Shown here piece after piece: positions 22,559 to 30,380 of a DNA stretch of 30,380 nt. The DNA is from JBBFMJ01 sp037441225 (GTDB lineage: Bacteria > Acidobacteriota > Thermoanaerobaculia > UBA2201). The position numbers were made by a program, and so were the translations under genes. The stretch covers positions 1 through 30,380 of the forward strand of contig JBBISU010000037.1 in the NCBI GenBank assembly GCA_037441225.1, in the 5' to 3' direction. Positions within the stretch are counted from its first letter, which is position 1; each line of letters starts with the position of its first letter. Below the pieces are notes generated by a model, which ran no database searches, was not told where the DNA came from, and saw only the letters and a list, made by a program, of their open reading frames with translations.

Positions 22559-24243
22559 ACTTTATTAAAACAGTAAGATTTCTGTCAATTCTTTTTATAA
22601 TTTTTATAGCATTTGTTTTCATAAGTTTCATTATGTATATAAACTTTTTTTATTTTAGTTTTGAAAAATATTACACAGATACAATTTTAAGAAAGCATAA
22701 TAAAATATTGGCAAAATTAAAAGATGATTGTATTGAAGCAATTTCTTATGAAAAAGAAGAACCCTATCTCTTAGGAATAGGAATTGTTTCAGAGGATGGC
22801 AAACAAAAATTCTATCCAAAATATTCTAAGATATACTGGAATAAAGGAAAAAATTTTATAATAAAAGAAAAAGAATTTACAAAAACAAAACCTATCAAAT
22901 CGGGAAAAATATTTTTTCAAGTTATATCAACTCTTTATCAAAATAAAAAATTCATTTCAATTTATGATGCTTCACCTGTAGGGTATCTGTATGAAAAATT
23001 GGTAATCATCAGATTTTTTATTATAATAATTTTAACAATACTTCCTGTTTGCCTTTATCTAATATATAAAAAAGCAGAAAAATTTTATAATAAAATGCTT
23101 TCAGAAACAAGAGAAAATCCCTTAATTAAGGTCTATGGAGAAGAACCATCTGTAATAATAGAAGTTTTAAAAAGGACTAATGAAGAATTAAAAATACTTT
23201 TAAAAAAGGAAAAAGAAAAATATAATGAACTTGAGATCCTTTCAAATACACTCTCAAAAAATTTGCCTTCAGGCCTCATGATACTTGATCCTGCTAATAG
23301 TATTATAAAAACAAATACATATGCCTTAAAATGTTTTGATATGGAGAAAAAAATTTTTAAATTAGAAGAAATTTTTTTTGAATACCCAGAAATTTTAAAA
23401 TTTCTAAAAGAAAAAGTGGAAGAAAAAAAACCTGTAATAGGATATTTAATAGAAGAAAATGAAAAAACTTTTAACTTTACAATTGCTCCACTTTATTTGG
23501 AAAATATCTTTTTGGGCACATTAATTCTTTTTTTAGATACAACAGAGACAAGAAAATTAGAAAAGGCATTAAAACAAAAGGAAACCCTTGCAAACATTGG
23601 GACTTTTGCAGCAGGAATAGCCCATGAACTTAGAAACTCCCTTTCAACCATTATGGGCTACGCTAAACTGCTTCAAAAAAGTGAAGATAAAAGGGAATAT
23701 CAAAGATATTTAGAAGAACTTCTATCAGAAGCCAGACATATAAATAATGTAATAACAAGTTTTTTAGAATATACAAAAATTCAAAAACTGGAAAAAGAAG
23801 AGGTAGAATACAAAAAAATAATAAAATTGATAATAGAACCTTTAAAATTAGCTTATCCAGAAATTAATTTTATCTTTGACGAAAAAGATATTAAATTATT
23901 TGTAGATCCAGGCTTATTTTCCCAGGCTTTAAGGGCAATCCTTGAAAACTCTTGTGAAGCCCAGGGGAAAGGAAATATTTTTATAAGTTGTGAAGAAAAA
24001 AGAGATGAAATTATAATTGAAATAAAAGATGAAGGGGAAGGAATGGATGAGGAAACATTAAACAAAATATTCATTCCATTCTTTTCAACAAAACCTTCTG
24101 GGACTGGGCTAGGGCTATTTTTAGCTCATAAAGTTATAACTCTTCACAACGGAAAGATAATTGTAAATTCAAAGATTGATTTTGGAACAACATTTTTGAT
24201 AATCTTAAGTAAAGAAGTGTTACAAAATGACACACCTTTTTAA
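22555..24243 (+). CDS. Membrane sensor histidine kinase, PilS/NtrB-like
   Basis: A 562-residue kinase: TM1 (about 8-34), periplasmic sensor loop (35-147), TM2 (149-171), coiled linker, PAS-like domain (about 227-335), HisKA with phospho-acceptor H357 in GIAHELRNSLST, and a HATPase domain with N box ILENSCEA, G1 DEGEGM and G2 GTGLGL. The AHELRNSL H box is typical of kinases that pair with sigma54-type regulators (NtrB, PilS). Its place between pilD and the sigma54-driven pilY1 suggests control of pilus genes. No response regulator gene is adjacent or in the window, so its partner must lie elsewhere. Starts by ATGA overlap with pilD. Confidence 0.9.
   Translation: MNFIKTVRFLSILFIIFIAFVFISFIMYINFFYFSFEKYYTDTILRKHNKILAKLKDDCIEAISYEKEEPYLLGIGIVSEDGKQKFYPKYSKIYWNKGKNFIIKEKEFTKTKPIKSGKIFFQVISTLYQNKKFISIYDASPVGYLYEKLVIIRFFIIIILTILPVCLYLIYKKAEKFYNKMLSETRENPLIKVYGEEPSVIIEVLKRTNEELKILLKKEKEKYNELEILSNTLSKNLPSGLMILDPANSIIKTNTYALKCFDMEKKIFKLEEIFFEYPEILKFLKEKVEEKKPVIGYLIEENEKTFNFTIAPLYLENIFLGTLILFLDTTETRKLEKALKQKETLANIGTFAAGIAHELRNSLSTIMGYAKLLQKSEDKREYQRYLEELLSEARHINNVITSFLEYTKIQKLEKEEVEYKKIIKLIIEPLKLAYPEINFIFDEKDIKLFVDPGLFSQALRAILENSCEAQGKGNIFISCEEKRDEIIIEIKDEGEGMDEETLNKIFIPFFSTKPSGTGLGLFLAHKVITLHNGKIIVNSKIDFGTTFLIILSKEVLQNDTPF
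24217..24233. promoter_or_regulatory. Imperfect inverted repeat upstream of the pilY1 sigma54 promoter
   Basis: GTGTTACAAAATGACAC, with GTGT and ACAC as perfect outer arms, inside the kinase 3' end and centred about 123 bases before the predicted pilY1 start, a usual activator distance. Contains the same TGACA half-site as the pilA palindrome. Confidence 0.3.
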
Positions 24244-24321
24244 GGTTATTTTTAGAAAAATATTTAAAATATGTCTTATAACTGCTGGATTTTCCAGAAC
24301 TTAGAAAAATTTATTATTTTC

Positions 24322-24337
24322 TGGCATAGATTTTGCA
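24322..24337 (+). promoter_or_regulatory. Sigma54 (-24/-12) promoter of the pilY1 operon
   Basis: TGGCATA-GATT-TTGCA: GG at 24323-24324 and GC at 24335-24336, 10 bases apart, with the same core as the pilA promoter. Start expected near 24348, leaving an 82-base leader before pilY1. A small hairpin CTGGA-TTT-TCCAG (24285-24297) lies about 57 bases before the start. Confidence 0.87.
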
Positions 24338-24352
24338 AAAGAATGAAGTGGT

Positions 24353-24433
24353 ATGAATAAAGGTAAAGTAAGTTTCAATGGTTTTTTAAAAAAAAGAATT
24401 CAAAGAATTCTAAGGAAAGGAGGTCTTCTATGA
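24353..24433 (+). CDS. Possible 26-residue leader ORF before pilY1
   Basis: ATG five bases after the predicted sigma54 transcript start opens an ORF for a basic 26-residue peptide (MNKGKVSFNG, then FLKKRIQRILRKGGLL) whose TGA overlaps the pilY1 ATG as ATGA. It spans most of the leader and includes the pilY1 Shine-Dalgarno site. It has no Shine-Dalgarno site of its own. It may couple or modulate pilY1 translation, or be a chance ORF. Confidence 0.3.
   Translation: MNKGKVSFNGFLKKRIQRILRKGGLL
24393..24410 (+). repeat. Tandem 9-bp repeat in the pilY1 leader
   Basis: AAAGAATTC twice in direct succession, in frame within the possible leader ORF (RIQRIL) and just upstream of the pilY1 Shine-Dalgarno sequence. 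Confidence 0.6.
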
Positions 24434-27400
24434 AAAAAATAATATTTTTAGTAATGCTTTTGGTATCGCTTCTTTCTTTATGCCAAGATATGGAGGACTA
24501 TTGTGTTGTACCGGCAATTTCTGGAATATCCATAAAACCAAATGTTCTTTTTGTACTTGATTTTTCTGGAAGTATGCAATTTCCAACATATCTCCCTTGT
24601 GATTATACCCTGTCAGGAGGTATATTTACATGCTCTACGATCACTTTAAATTCAACCAGTCCTGCAAGGTATATTCCTACCAATTCGTATTATGGTTATT
24701 TTGATAAAGATAAATGCTATAATTATAGTTCAAGTTCATTTCAAGAAGTAAGCTGCAATTGCTCTAACAAAATAGGAAGTTCTAATTGTATTTCTGGAAA
24801 TCTTCTCAATTGGATTACTACAACAAGAGTAGATGCAGAGAGGAAAGTTTTAACGGGGGGGAGAACTACAACTGCAAGCGGCAATACATTTATAGAAAGT
24901 TCAGGTGGTAAATGGATTGTGCAAGATAATAATTTAAAATGTAAGTTTACAATAGGCGCTAGTACAGTTGATAATAGAACAATAAGCATAACCGGGTATA
25001 ACGGCACTTGTCCATTAGGTACCTTAAATTCAGCGCAATTGCGCATTAGAGCATCAGATCCAAGTTCAGTAACAGGAGTTATCCATTCTCTATGTGATGT
25101 TTCTGATATGAATGGACAGGTAAATGAAAAATGCAGTGTTATTATGGAAATTCTGGTATATGCTGGTAATAACAGATATGGAGAGATGAGAACTGGAAAA
25201 ACAAGCACAATCTCATCAGTCATCAATGCAATTAACACCGAATATCCTTATAGTTCAACACCTACTGGAGAAGCAATATGGGAAGCATATGACTATTATA
25301 AACAAGAAAATAGTCACACTTATGAAAGCAACAGTTCTTATATTAACAAAGGAAACGCGAATACTGACCCATACTTTGATGGAAGTGGTGGAAATGCTAT
25401 ACCAGTTCCTTGCAGAAACTCATTTGTAATTCTTCTATCAGATGGAGTGTGGAATGTAAACGTTGATCCAATAATACCAGCACACAGAGGAAGAACAGAT
25501 GACTTGAGAACAGATCTTTTAGGAAAGCAGAATTTTAAAATATATTCAATGTACCTCTTTGGCGATTTAGATCCTGATGCTGCTAACCAAGGAAAACAGT
25601 CAATGAGAGCAATTTCAATGTTTGGAAGTTTTTCGGATATTCAAATGAACAATTATCCTTATCCATTTACTGGCTATAATGCAAATGCTTCAGGCACTTG
25701 TTCAAGTGCACAATATACAAAGAGAAGTAGTATAACAGATACCTTTGGTACAACTCATTGTAATAGCAGAACTATAACTTTATTTAACTCTGATAATAAT
25801 TTGAATTGTTGTAATCCTTCTGGGACATATAATAACAATTGTCAGGAATGGGATAAAGATACAGATGGCATTCCAGACACCTTTTTCTTTGTATCTAACC
25901 CTGAAGAATTAAGAATAGCATTACTTTCTGCTCTTTATGATATTTTAAAACAAAGTCAATCCTCAACAGCTGCTTCTATCATCTCTTCCAGTGAAGGAAG
26001 TGGTTCAAATCTCTTTCAAGCAATTTTCTATCCTAAGAAAACAATTGGAAGTGTAGATATAGATTGGATAGGCGAACTTTATTACTTATTTTATTACATT
26101 GATCCATTCTTACAAAACAGTACTATAAGAGAAGACACTGACGAAGATTTAATACTTAATTTAAAAAATGATTATATTATCCAATTTTACTTTGACACAA
26201 CTGATAATAAGACAAAAGCAAATGTTTTGCAAGACACAGATGGGGATGGAGATAGCGATGTTTATATTGGCACTTTATCCCTTGAAGATATTAAAAGTAT
26301 ATGGGAAGCAGGGAAGATGCTTCATCAAAGAGACCTTTCATTAAACCCAAGAAGAATTTATACAAATATTTCTGGAACACTTACAGAATTTTCTGTCTCA
26401 AATTTTACAGGATCCAATACAGCAAACAAAGCATTGCTCCAAGCAGCAGATGATACAGAGGCAACAAATATAATCAATTATATACTTGGAAGTGACATCC
26501 CTGGATACAGAAACAGAACTGTCACTATAAATGGATTGACGAATCCTTGGAGATTAGGCGATATTGTTTCTTCCACACCAAAAGTTCAATCCTCTATAAA
26601 TATCAATACTTACCATTATATGTATCCATCTGGGTATATGGATAATTCATATAATGTATTTTTAAATTCTAATGATTATAAAAACAGAGGAATTGTTTAT
26701 GTTGAAGCAAATGATGGTTTATTACATGCCTTCAGATTAGGTAAAATACAATTTGATTGGTCTGGAAAAAGCTTGGAAGAAAAAATAAAAATAACTGGAA
26801 CAGATCTTGGAATTGAAGAATGGGCATTTATTCCTAAGAATGTTCTTCCTTATTTAAAATATTATACTGATCCTGATTATTGCCATCTATATTATAACGA
26901 TATGCCAGTGTATATATTTGATGCAAGTATAAATATGCCTGAAAGTTGCACTTCATCAGATTATTGGGAATGTCCAAAGATGACTACAGTTGATGAAAAT
27001 AAGGACCTTGATTTAGATGAAACAAGTTGGAGAACTATTTTGATTGGAAGTATGGGTTTAGGTGGTGCTTGCAGAAATGTAACAGATGGTAGTTGTGCTG
27101 ATTGTGTCAAAACTCCTATAAATAATGTAGGTTATTCTTCATATTTTGCCTTAGATATCACAGATCCATTAAATCCTCAGCTTTTATGGGAATTTTCTGA
27201 TCCAGAATTGGGTTTCTCTACTTCGGGTCCAGCAATACTAAGAGTAGGAGATCAAAACAAAAATGGAAGATGGTTTGTAGTTCTTGGCTCTGGTCCCACT
27301 GGAAAAATTGATACAACTACAAGAACTTTTTCAGGAAAATCAGATCAAAATTTAAAGATATTTATACTTGATCTTAAAACAGGAACACTTTTGAGAAAAA

Positions 27401-28296
27401 TAGATACAGGCATAGCAAATGCTTTTAGTGGTTCTCTATACAATGTAACAGTTGATTTGGATAAAAGTTTGCCCAGTTCTATTGGATTTTATAGTGATGA
27501 TGTATTATATATTGGCTATGTAAAAAAGTCGGGTTCAACCTGGACAAATGGTGGAGTCCTGCGATTAATTACTAATGATATAGATTCTGACAACAATGGT
27601 GAAATAGATGCTTTGAATCCCAACAATTGGAGTTTGAGCCATCTAATACAAGACATAGGCCCAGTGACAAGTTCAATACAAAAAAGTCAAGATAGAACAA
27701 ATGGAAAGATGTGGCTATACTTTGGTACTGGAAGGTATTTTTACCCATCTGATGACCCGGGGAGCTCCAGTGATAGAGATAAAATATTTGGAATTAAAGA
27801 ACCTTGTTATAACTCTGTTACAAATGACATAAATACAAATTGCACAACATCTATTTCGTTCAGTTCACTAACGGATAGAACCATTGTTTCTGGCTCTGAA
27901 ACAGAGCCACTCGTTGGATGGTATATACAGCTAGATCCCCCAACATCAACTGATAGTGCTGAAAGAGTTATTACAGATCCATTGGCAACTTATTTTGGTG
28001 CTGTTTTTTTCACATCTTTTGCACCTACAAATGATATTTGCAGTATGGGTGGCAAAACATATCTCTGGTCTGTTGGATATAATACTGGGCTATCTGTTGC
28101 ATCTATGTTGCAAGGAAGTGCTTTGCTCCAGGTTTCCACAGGTGAAATTAAAGAAGTTTCTTTATCTTCGGCTTTTACAGAAAAGAGTGGGAGAAGAACT
28201 GCTGCAATAACTGGTATACCTCCTAAAGGACAAGGTCTTACAATAATTGTTCCTCCAAAACCTTTAAGAAGATTTATACATATAAACGAAAAATGA
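24430..28296 (+). CDS. pilY1: PilY1-type pilus tip / adhesin protein
   Basis: A 1288-residue exported protein: signal peptide (about 1-18), an N-terminal von Willebrand A-like domain with the MIDAS motif DFSGSM (D44, S46, S48), then a Cys-rich variable stretch, and a C-terminal PilC/PilY1 beta-propeller (from about 690 on: YVEANDGLLHAFR, EEWAFIPKNVLPYL, LGSGPTG). Calcium-loop-like motifs are seen at 475-483 (DKDTDGIPD) and 602-610 (DTDGDGDSD); in Pseudomonas a related loop controls pilus retraction. It caps the pilus with the minor pilins, mediates adhesion and primes assembly. A very strong Shine-Dalgarno site (AAGGAAAGGAGG) and its own sigma54 promoter precede it. It is coupled to fimT by ATGA. 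Confidence 0.94.
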   Translation: MKKIIFLVMLLVSLLSLCQDMEDYCVVPAISGISIKPNVLFVLDFSGSMQFPTYLPCDYTLSGGIFTCSTITLNSTSPARYIPTNSYYGYFDKDKCYNYSSSSFQEVSCNCSNKIGSSNCISGNLLNWITTTRVDAERKVLTGGRTTTASGNTFIESSGGKWIVQDNNLKCKFTIGASTVDNRTISITGYNGTCPLGTLNSAQLRIRASDPSSVTGVIHSLCDVSDMNGQVNEKCSVIMEILVYAGNNRYGEMRTGKTSTISSVINAINTEYPYSSTPTGEAIWEAYDYYKQENSHTYESNSSYINKGNANTDPYFDGSGGNAIPVPCRNSFVILLSDGVWNVNVDPIIPAHRGRTDDLRTDLLGKQNFKIYSMYLFGDLDPDAANQGKQSMRAISMFGSFSDIQMNNYPYPFTGYNANASGTCSSAQYTKRSSITDTFGTTHCNSRTITLFNSDNNLNCCNPSGTYNNNCQEWDKDTDGIPDTFFFVSNPEELRIALLSALYDILKQSQSSTAASIISSSEGSGSNLFQAIFYPKKTIGSVDIDWIGELYYLFYYIDPFLQNSTIREDTDEDLILNLKNDYIIQFYFDTTDNKTKANVLQDTDGDGDSDVYIGTLSLEDIKSIWEAGKMLHQRDLSLNPRRIYTNISGTLTEFSVSNFTGSNTANKALLQAADDTEATNIINYILGSDIPGYRNRTVTINGLTNPWRLGDIVSSTPKVQSSININTYHYMYPSGYMDNSYNVFLNSNDYKNRGIVYVEANDGLLHAFRLGKIQFDWSGKSLEEKIKITGTDLGIEEWAFIPKNVLPYLKYYTDPDYCHLYYNDMPVYIFDASINMPESCTSSDYWECPKMTTVDENKDLDLDETSWRTILIGSMGLGGACRNVTDGSCADCVKTPINNVGYSSYFALDITDPLNPQLLWEFSDPELGFSTSGPAILRVGDQNKNGRWFVVLGSGPTGKIDTTTRTFSGKSDQNLKIFILDLKTGTLLRKIDTGIANAFSGSLYNVTVDLDKSLPSSIGFYSDDVLYIGYVKKSGSTWTNGGVLRLITNDIDSDNNGEIDALNPNNWSLSHLIQDIGPVTSSIQKSQDRTNGKMWLYFGTGRYFYPSDDPGSSSDRDKIFGIKEPCYNSVTNDINTNCTTSISFSSLTDRTIVSGSETEPLVGWYIQLDPPTSTDSAERVITDPLATYFGAVFFTSFAPTNDICSMGGKTYLWSVGYNTGLSVASMLQGSALLQVSTGEIKEVSLSSAFTEKSGRRTAAITGIPPKGQGLTIIVPPKPLRRFIHINEK

Positions 28297-28823
28297 TGAA
28301 AAATAAAATATTTTCAAACGGTTTTACAATAGTAGAATTGGTTATAGTTATAGCAATTATGGGGGTCTTGCTCTTAATTGCTTCTTATCAATTTTCAAGA
28401 TGGATAAGAAGATACAATATTGAAAAAGATATAAGACAAATGCAAATTGATTTGCTTTATGCAAAGAAAATGGCTATGAATAAAAATATAACACAATTTT
28501 TTAGGGTAGATACAAGTGATAAGAGGACTTATGAGGTAATAGAAGATAGAAATAGAAATGAACAGCTTGATTCAACTGATTGCAGCGCAAACAACGATTG
28601 TATAATTTTAAGATATACTGCCAAATACAATTTATCTTGGAGCAGCTCTGATGATATAAGTTTTGACAATAGAGGAATAAGTAATGAAAATAAAACATTT
28701 TGTATTTTTTCCAATGTTTCACCAGCAGTGGACTGCATAGTGATTTCAAATACACAAATAAACATTGGGAAAATAATAGATCAAGGAGGAGGATGCAATG
28801 CAAGCAATTGTGAGCAAAAATAG
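28293..28823 (+). CDS. Minor pilin FimT/GspH
   Basis: A 176-residue prepilin with cleavage at G10/F11 and Glu at mature position 5 (GFTIVELVIVIAIMGVLLL), then the FimT/GspH-style pattern of a long helix with DIRQMQIDLLYAKKMAMNKN and a beta-rich C-terminal domain (DDISFDNRGISN). It has several Cys pairs. FimT-type minor pilins sit in the tip complex with PilV, PilW, PilX and PilY1 and in some species bind DNA for uptake. Overlaps pilY1 as ATGA and pilV by 26 bases. Confidence 0.9.
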   Translation: MMKNKIFSNGFTIVELVIVIAIMGVLLLIASYQFSRWIRRYNIEKDIRQMQIDLLYAKKMAMNKNITQFFRVDTSDKRTYEVIEDRNRNEQLDSTDCSANNDCIILRYTAKYNLSWSSSDDISFDNRGISNENKTFCIFSNVSPAVDCIVISNTQINIGKIIDQGGGCNASNCEQK

Positions 28824-29256
28824 CCAAGGTTTTTCACTTATAGAAACACTAATTGCAATGTTAATTTTGTTTATTATTTTGTTAGCTTTGTTTATGGCAA
28901 CAGCTTTGATGCTGGATAATAATTTTATGAATTCTATTAGAAATGAAGCTATTAGATTAAATGAAATGAGAATGGCTGAAATAGTAAATGCTCCCTTTGA
29001 TTCCCTTACCGCACATTCTTGGGGAAGGATAGATTTGCAAACAGGCAATTGGAGCAATAATTGTCAAACAATAACAATCAGAATTAGAAATGTTAATGAC
29101 TTTCCTTTAACAATGTGCGAAAGGATAAACAATCTTTCTAATAACACTAAGCAAGTGATAATTGCTACAGGATGGGATTATAAGGGACAGAAAAAATCTC
29201 TTGAGCCTACAAATAAAACCTTTCAACATGTAACAAGTTCCACAGTAAGTAGGTGA
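28798..29256 (+). CDS. pilV: Minor pilin PilV
   Basis: A 152-residue prepilin with cleavage at G11/F12 (SQGFSLIETLIAMLIL) and mature Glu5. The FSLIET variant and the short body with MRMAEIVNAPFDSL are typical of PilV/GspI. It joins the PilVWX-Y1 tip complex that starts pilus assembly. The ATG is preceded by AGGAGGAGG at close spacing inside the end of fimT; the stop is 4 bases before pilW. Confidence 0.88.
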   Translation: MQAIVSKNSQGFSLIETLIAMLILFIILLALFMATALMLDNNFMNSIRNEAIRLNEMRMAEIVNAPFDSLTAHSWGRIDLQTGNWSNNCQTITIRIRNVNDFPLTMCERINNLSNNTKQVIIATGWDYKGQKKSLEPTNKTFQHVTSSTVSR

Positions 29257-29260
29257 TAAT

Positions 29261-30319
29261 ATGATAAAGAGGAAAGGATTTAATCTTATAGAATTACTTG
29301 TGGTTGGGCTTCTAATACTTATGGTATTAGCAATTGCCACAAATTTTTTTATATTAATTATGAGACAATCACCTAAGGAAGTTAAAAAAACAGAATCAGA
29401 AGTAGAATCTTTAATTGCTCTTGAAACATTAAGGATAGATATTGAAAATTCTGGATTGGGATTGCCTTGGGCATTTCAATCAGAAATAACTTATGCAGAG
29501 GCATCTTCAGAACCCTGTTCAGGTGTTACAACAAATGATGCTACATCAAGCGAGCCAAGAGCTATATTCACTTGCAATGATGCTGAATTAAACAATTCTG
29601 ACCGTCTAATAATAAAAGCAATAAATGTTGCAATAAATGACACTTCTCAATTATGGACATATATTGATCCTGCTGGAGTTCATCTCTGGCCAAATGCAAA
29701 TCAAAATTTTCAAACAAATGACAGAATAATAACAATAAGACCTAAGGTCAATGAAAATACCTTTAAAATGCTTGTTATGAATGGCTCTACATATTCAGTA
29801 CAGTTTTCTTCTATTTCAAGTTTGCCTATTAGAATGGGTGATATTGTATATGGAGTAGATGCAGATTCAAATTTAAGATTTCCATTTAATAGAGCTGATT
29901 ACTTCATAAGAAGAAATGCAAGTACTCCTGATTATTGTCAAGCTGGAACAGGCGTACTCTATAAAGCTACATTAAATCATTCAAATGGAAATTTTAGATT
30001 ATTCCCTATTATGGATTGCGTAGCTGATTTTCAAGTTGTTTTTTTCCTTGATACTGATAACAATGGAATAATTGATGCTGAAACACAGGATATTTCAGCT
30101 TTAAATGCCAGAAATATCCGAGAACAGGTAAAAGAAGTGAGGGTATTTTTATTATTTCATGAAGGTCAAATTGACATTAAGTATAGATATCCTTTTAATA
30201 CTGCACAAGTCGGTAATAAAAATTTTGATTTTGAAAATGATTTAAGTGACAACACAGATTGGAGAAATTACCACTGGAATGTCTATACTATTGCAACAAA
30301 ATTAAAAAATTTGGAATAA
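29261..30319 (+). CDS. pilW: Minor pilin PilW
   Basis: A 352-residue prepilin with cleavage at G6/F7 (RKGFNLIELLVVGLLILMVL), mature Glu5, and the large C-terminal domain expected for PilW/GspJ. SEVESLIALETLRIDIENSGLG is the usual PilW segment after the helix. The end region (KEVRVFLLFHEGQIDIKYRYPF) is beta-rich. It belongs to the pilY1 operon, after pilV, and is part of the tip complex. There is only a weak Shine-Dalgarno site (AGGTGATAAT), partly inside pilV, suggesting coupled translation. Confidence 0.88.
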   Translation: MIKRKGFNLIELLVVGLLILMVLAIATNFFILIMRQSPKEVKKTESEVESLIALETLRIDIENSGLGLPWAFQSEITYAEASSEPCSGVTTNDATSSEPRAIFTCNDAELNNSDRLIIKAINVAINDTSQLWTYIDPAGVHLWPNANQNFQTNDRIITIRPKVNENTFKMLVMNGSTYSVQFSSISSLPIRMGDIVYGVDADSNLRFPFNRADYFIRRNASTPDYCQAGTGVLYKATLNHSNGNFRLFPIMDCVADFQVVFFLDTDNNGIIDAETQDISALNARNIREQVKEVRVFLLFHEGQIDIKYRYPFNTAQVGNKNFDFENDLSDNTDWRNYHWNVYTIATKLKNLE

Positions 30320-30336
30320 TATTTTAAGGAGATGAT

Positions 30337-30380
30337 ATGATAAAAGTCAATATGTTGGCAAATTGGTTTAAGATACAGGT
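30337..30380 (+). CDS. Start of a further minor-pilin operon gene (partial)
   Basis: AAGGAG is followed after 5 bases by ATG and an open frame, MIKVNMLANWFKIQ, that runs off the window. By position after pilW it is expected to be a PilX-like protein, but the visible residues do not yet show a prepilin motif. Confidence 0.55.
   Translation, partial: MIKVNMLANWFKIQ

Noticed and set aside
24285..24297. CTGGA-TTT-TCCAG hairpin as a terminator of the kinase gene
   Set aside because: Short stem without a following T run; it lies in the pilY1 promoter region and is more plausibly part of that or chance.
25033..25044. GCGCAATTGCGC palindrome inside pilY1
   Set aside because: Perfect 12-bp palindrome, but within coding sequence and without other signals; most likely chance or a restriction-type site.

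Overview
The window is a very AT-rich (roughly 30% G+C by eye), densely coded bacterial scaffold segment. LpxH (lipid A synthesis), a PilY1-type tip protein and minor pilins point to a Gram-negative, two-membrane cell. The Lys/Glu/Ile-rich proteins and overlapping genes resemble those of thermophilic or streamlined uncultivated lineages. The GspG-like pilin and the TPR-sigma54 regulator recall Acidobacteriota/Aminicenantota-like bacteria, but I cannot fix the phylum from sequence alone. A run of exactly 100 N shows that this is an assembled scaffold, probably metagenomic.

Left part, minus strand (8098 down to 144): one tight transcription unit of nine genes with overlaps or very short gaps. 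In order they are a PepD-like dipeptidase, a glyoxalase II-like metallo-hydrolase, an unrecognised 83-residue protein, LpxH, a 1115-residue sigma54 activator with TPRs, a coiled-coil zinc-ribbon protein, RNase HI, and two small membrane coiled-coil proteins resembling FtsL and FtsB. A separate minus-strand gene (8208-9965) encodes a secreted M28 aminopeptidase with PA and PDZ domains.

Middle, plus strand (10061-13991): tatA, htpX, a secreted TPR protein, archease and the RNA ligase RtcB, probably one operon.

Right part, plus strand (14108 to the end): a type IV pilus locus. Two pilin-like genes (major pilin and a GspG-like pilin) sit at the centre of a near-mirror arrangement: YfhO-like membrane protein, M20 hydrolase, pilin, pilin, M20 hydrolase, YfhO-like membrane protein. 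Prepilin peptidase PilD, a PilS-like histidine kinase, PilY1, FimT/GspH, PilV, PilW and the start of a further gene follow. Excellent sigma54 (-24/-12) promoters with the same core lie before the major pilin and before pilY1. The kinase has no response regulator beside it, so the distant sigma54 activator of the left operon is a candidate partner, but this is not shown.

Three further signals stand out. Several genes that begin transcription units, or have an internal promoter, have a -10 box only 6-8 bases before the start codon and no Shine-Dalgarno sequence, suggesting leaderless mRNAs, while the sigma54-driven and intra-operon genes mostly have strong Shine-Dalgarno sites. The N gap in pilA is flanked by two identical 55-bp copies and is almost certainly an unmerged k-mer overlap. 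A GC-rich terminator-like hairpin lies inside the first codons of the second pilin gene and may set the ratio of the two pilins.
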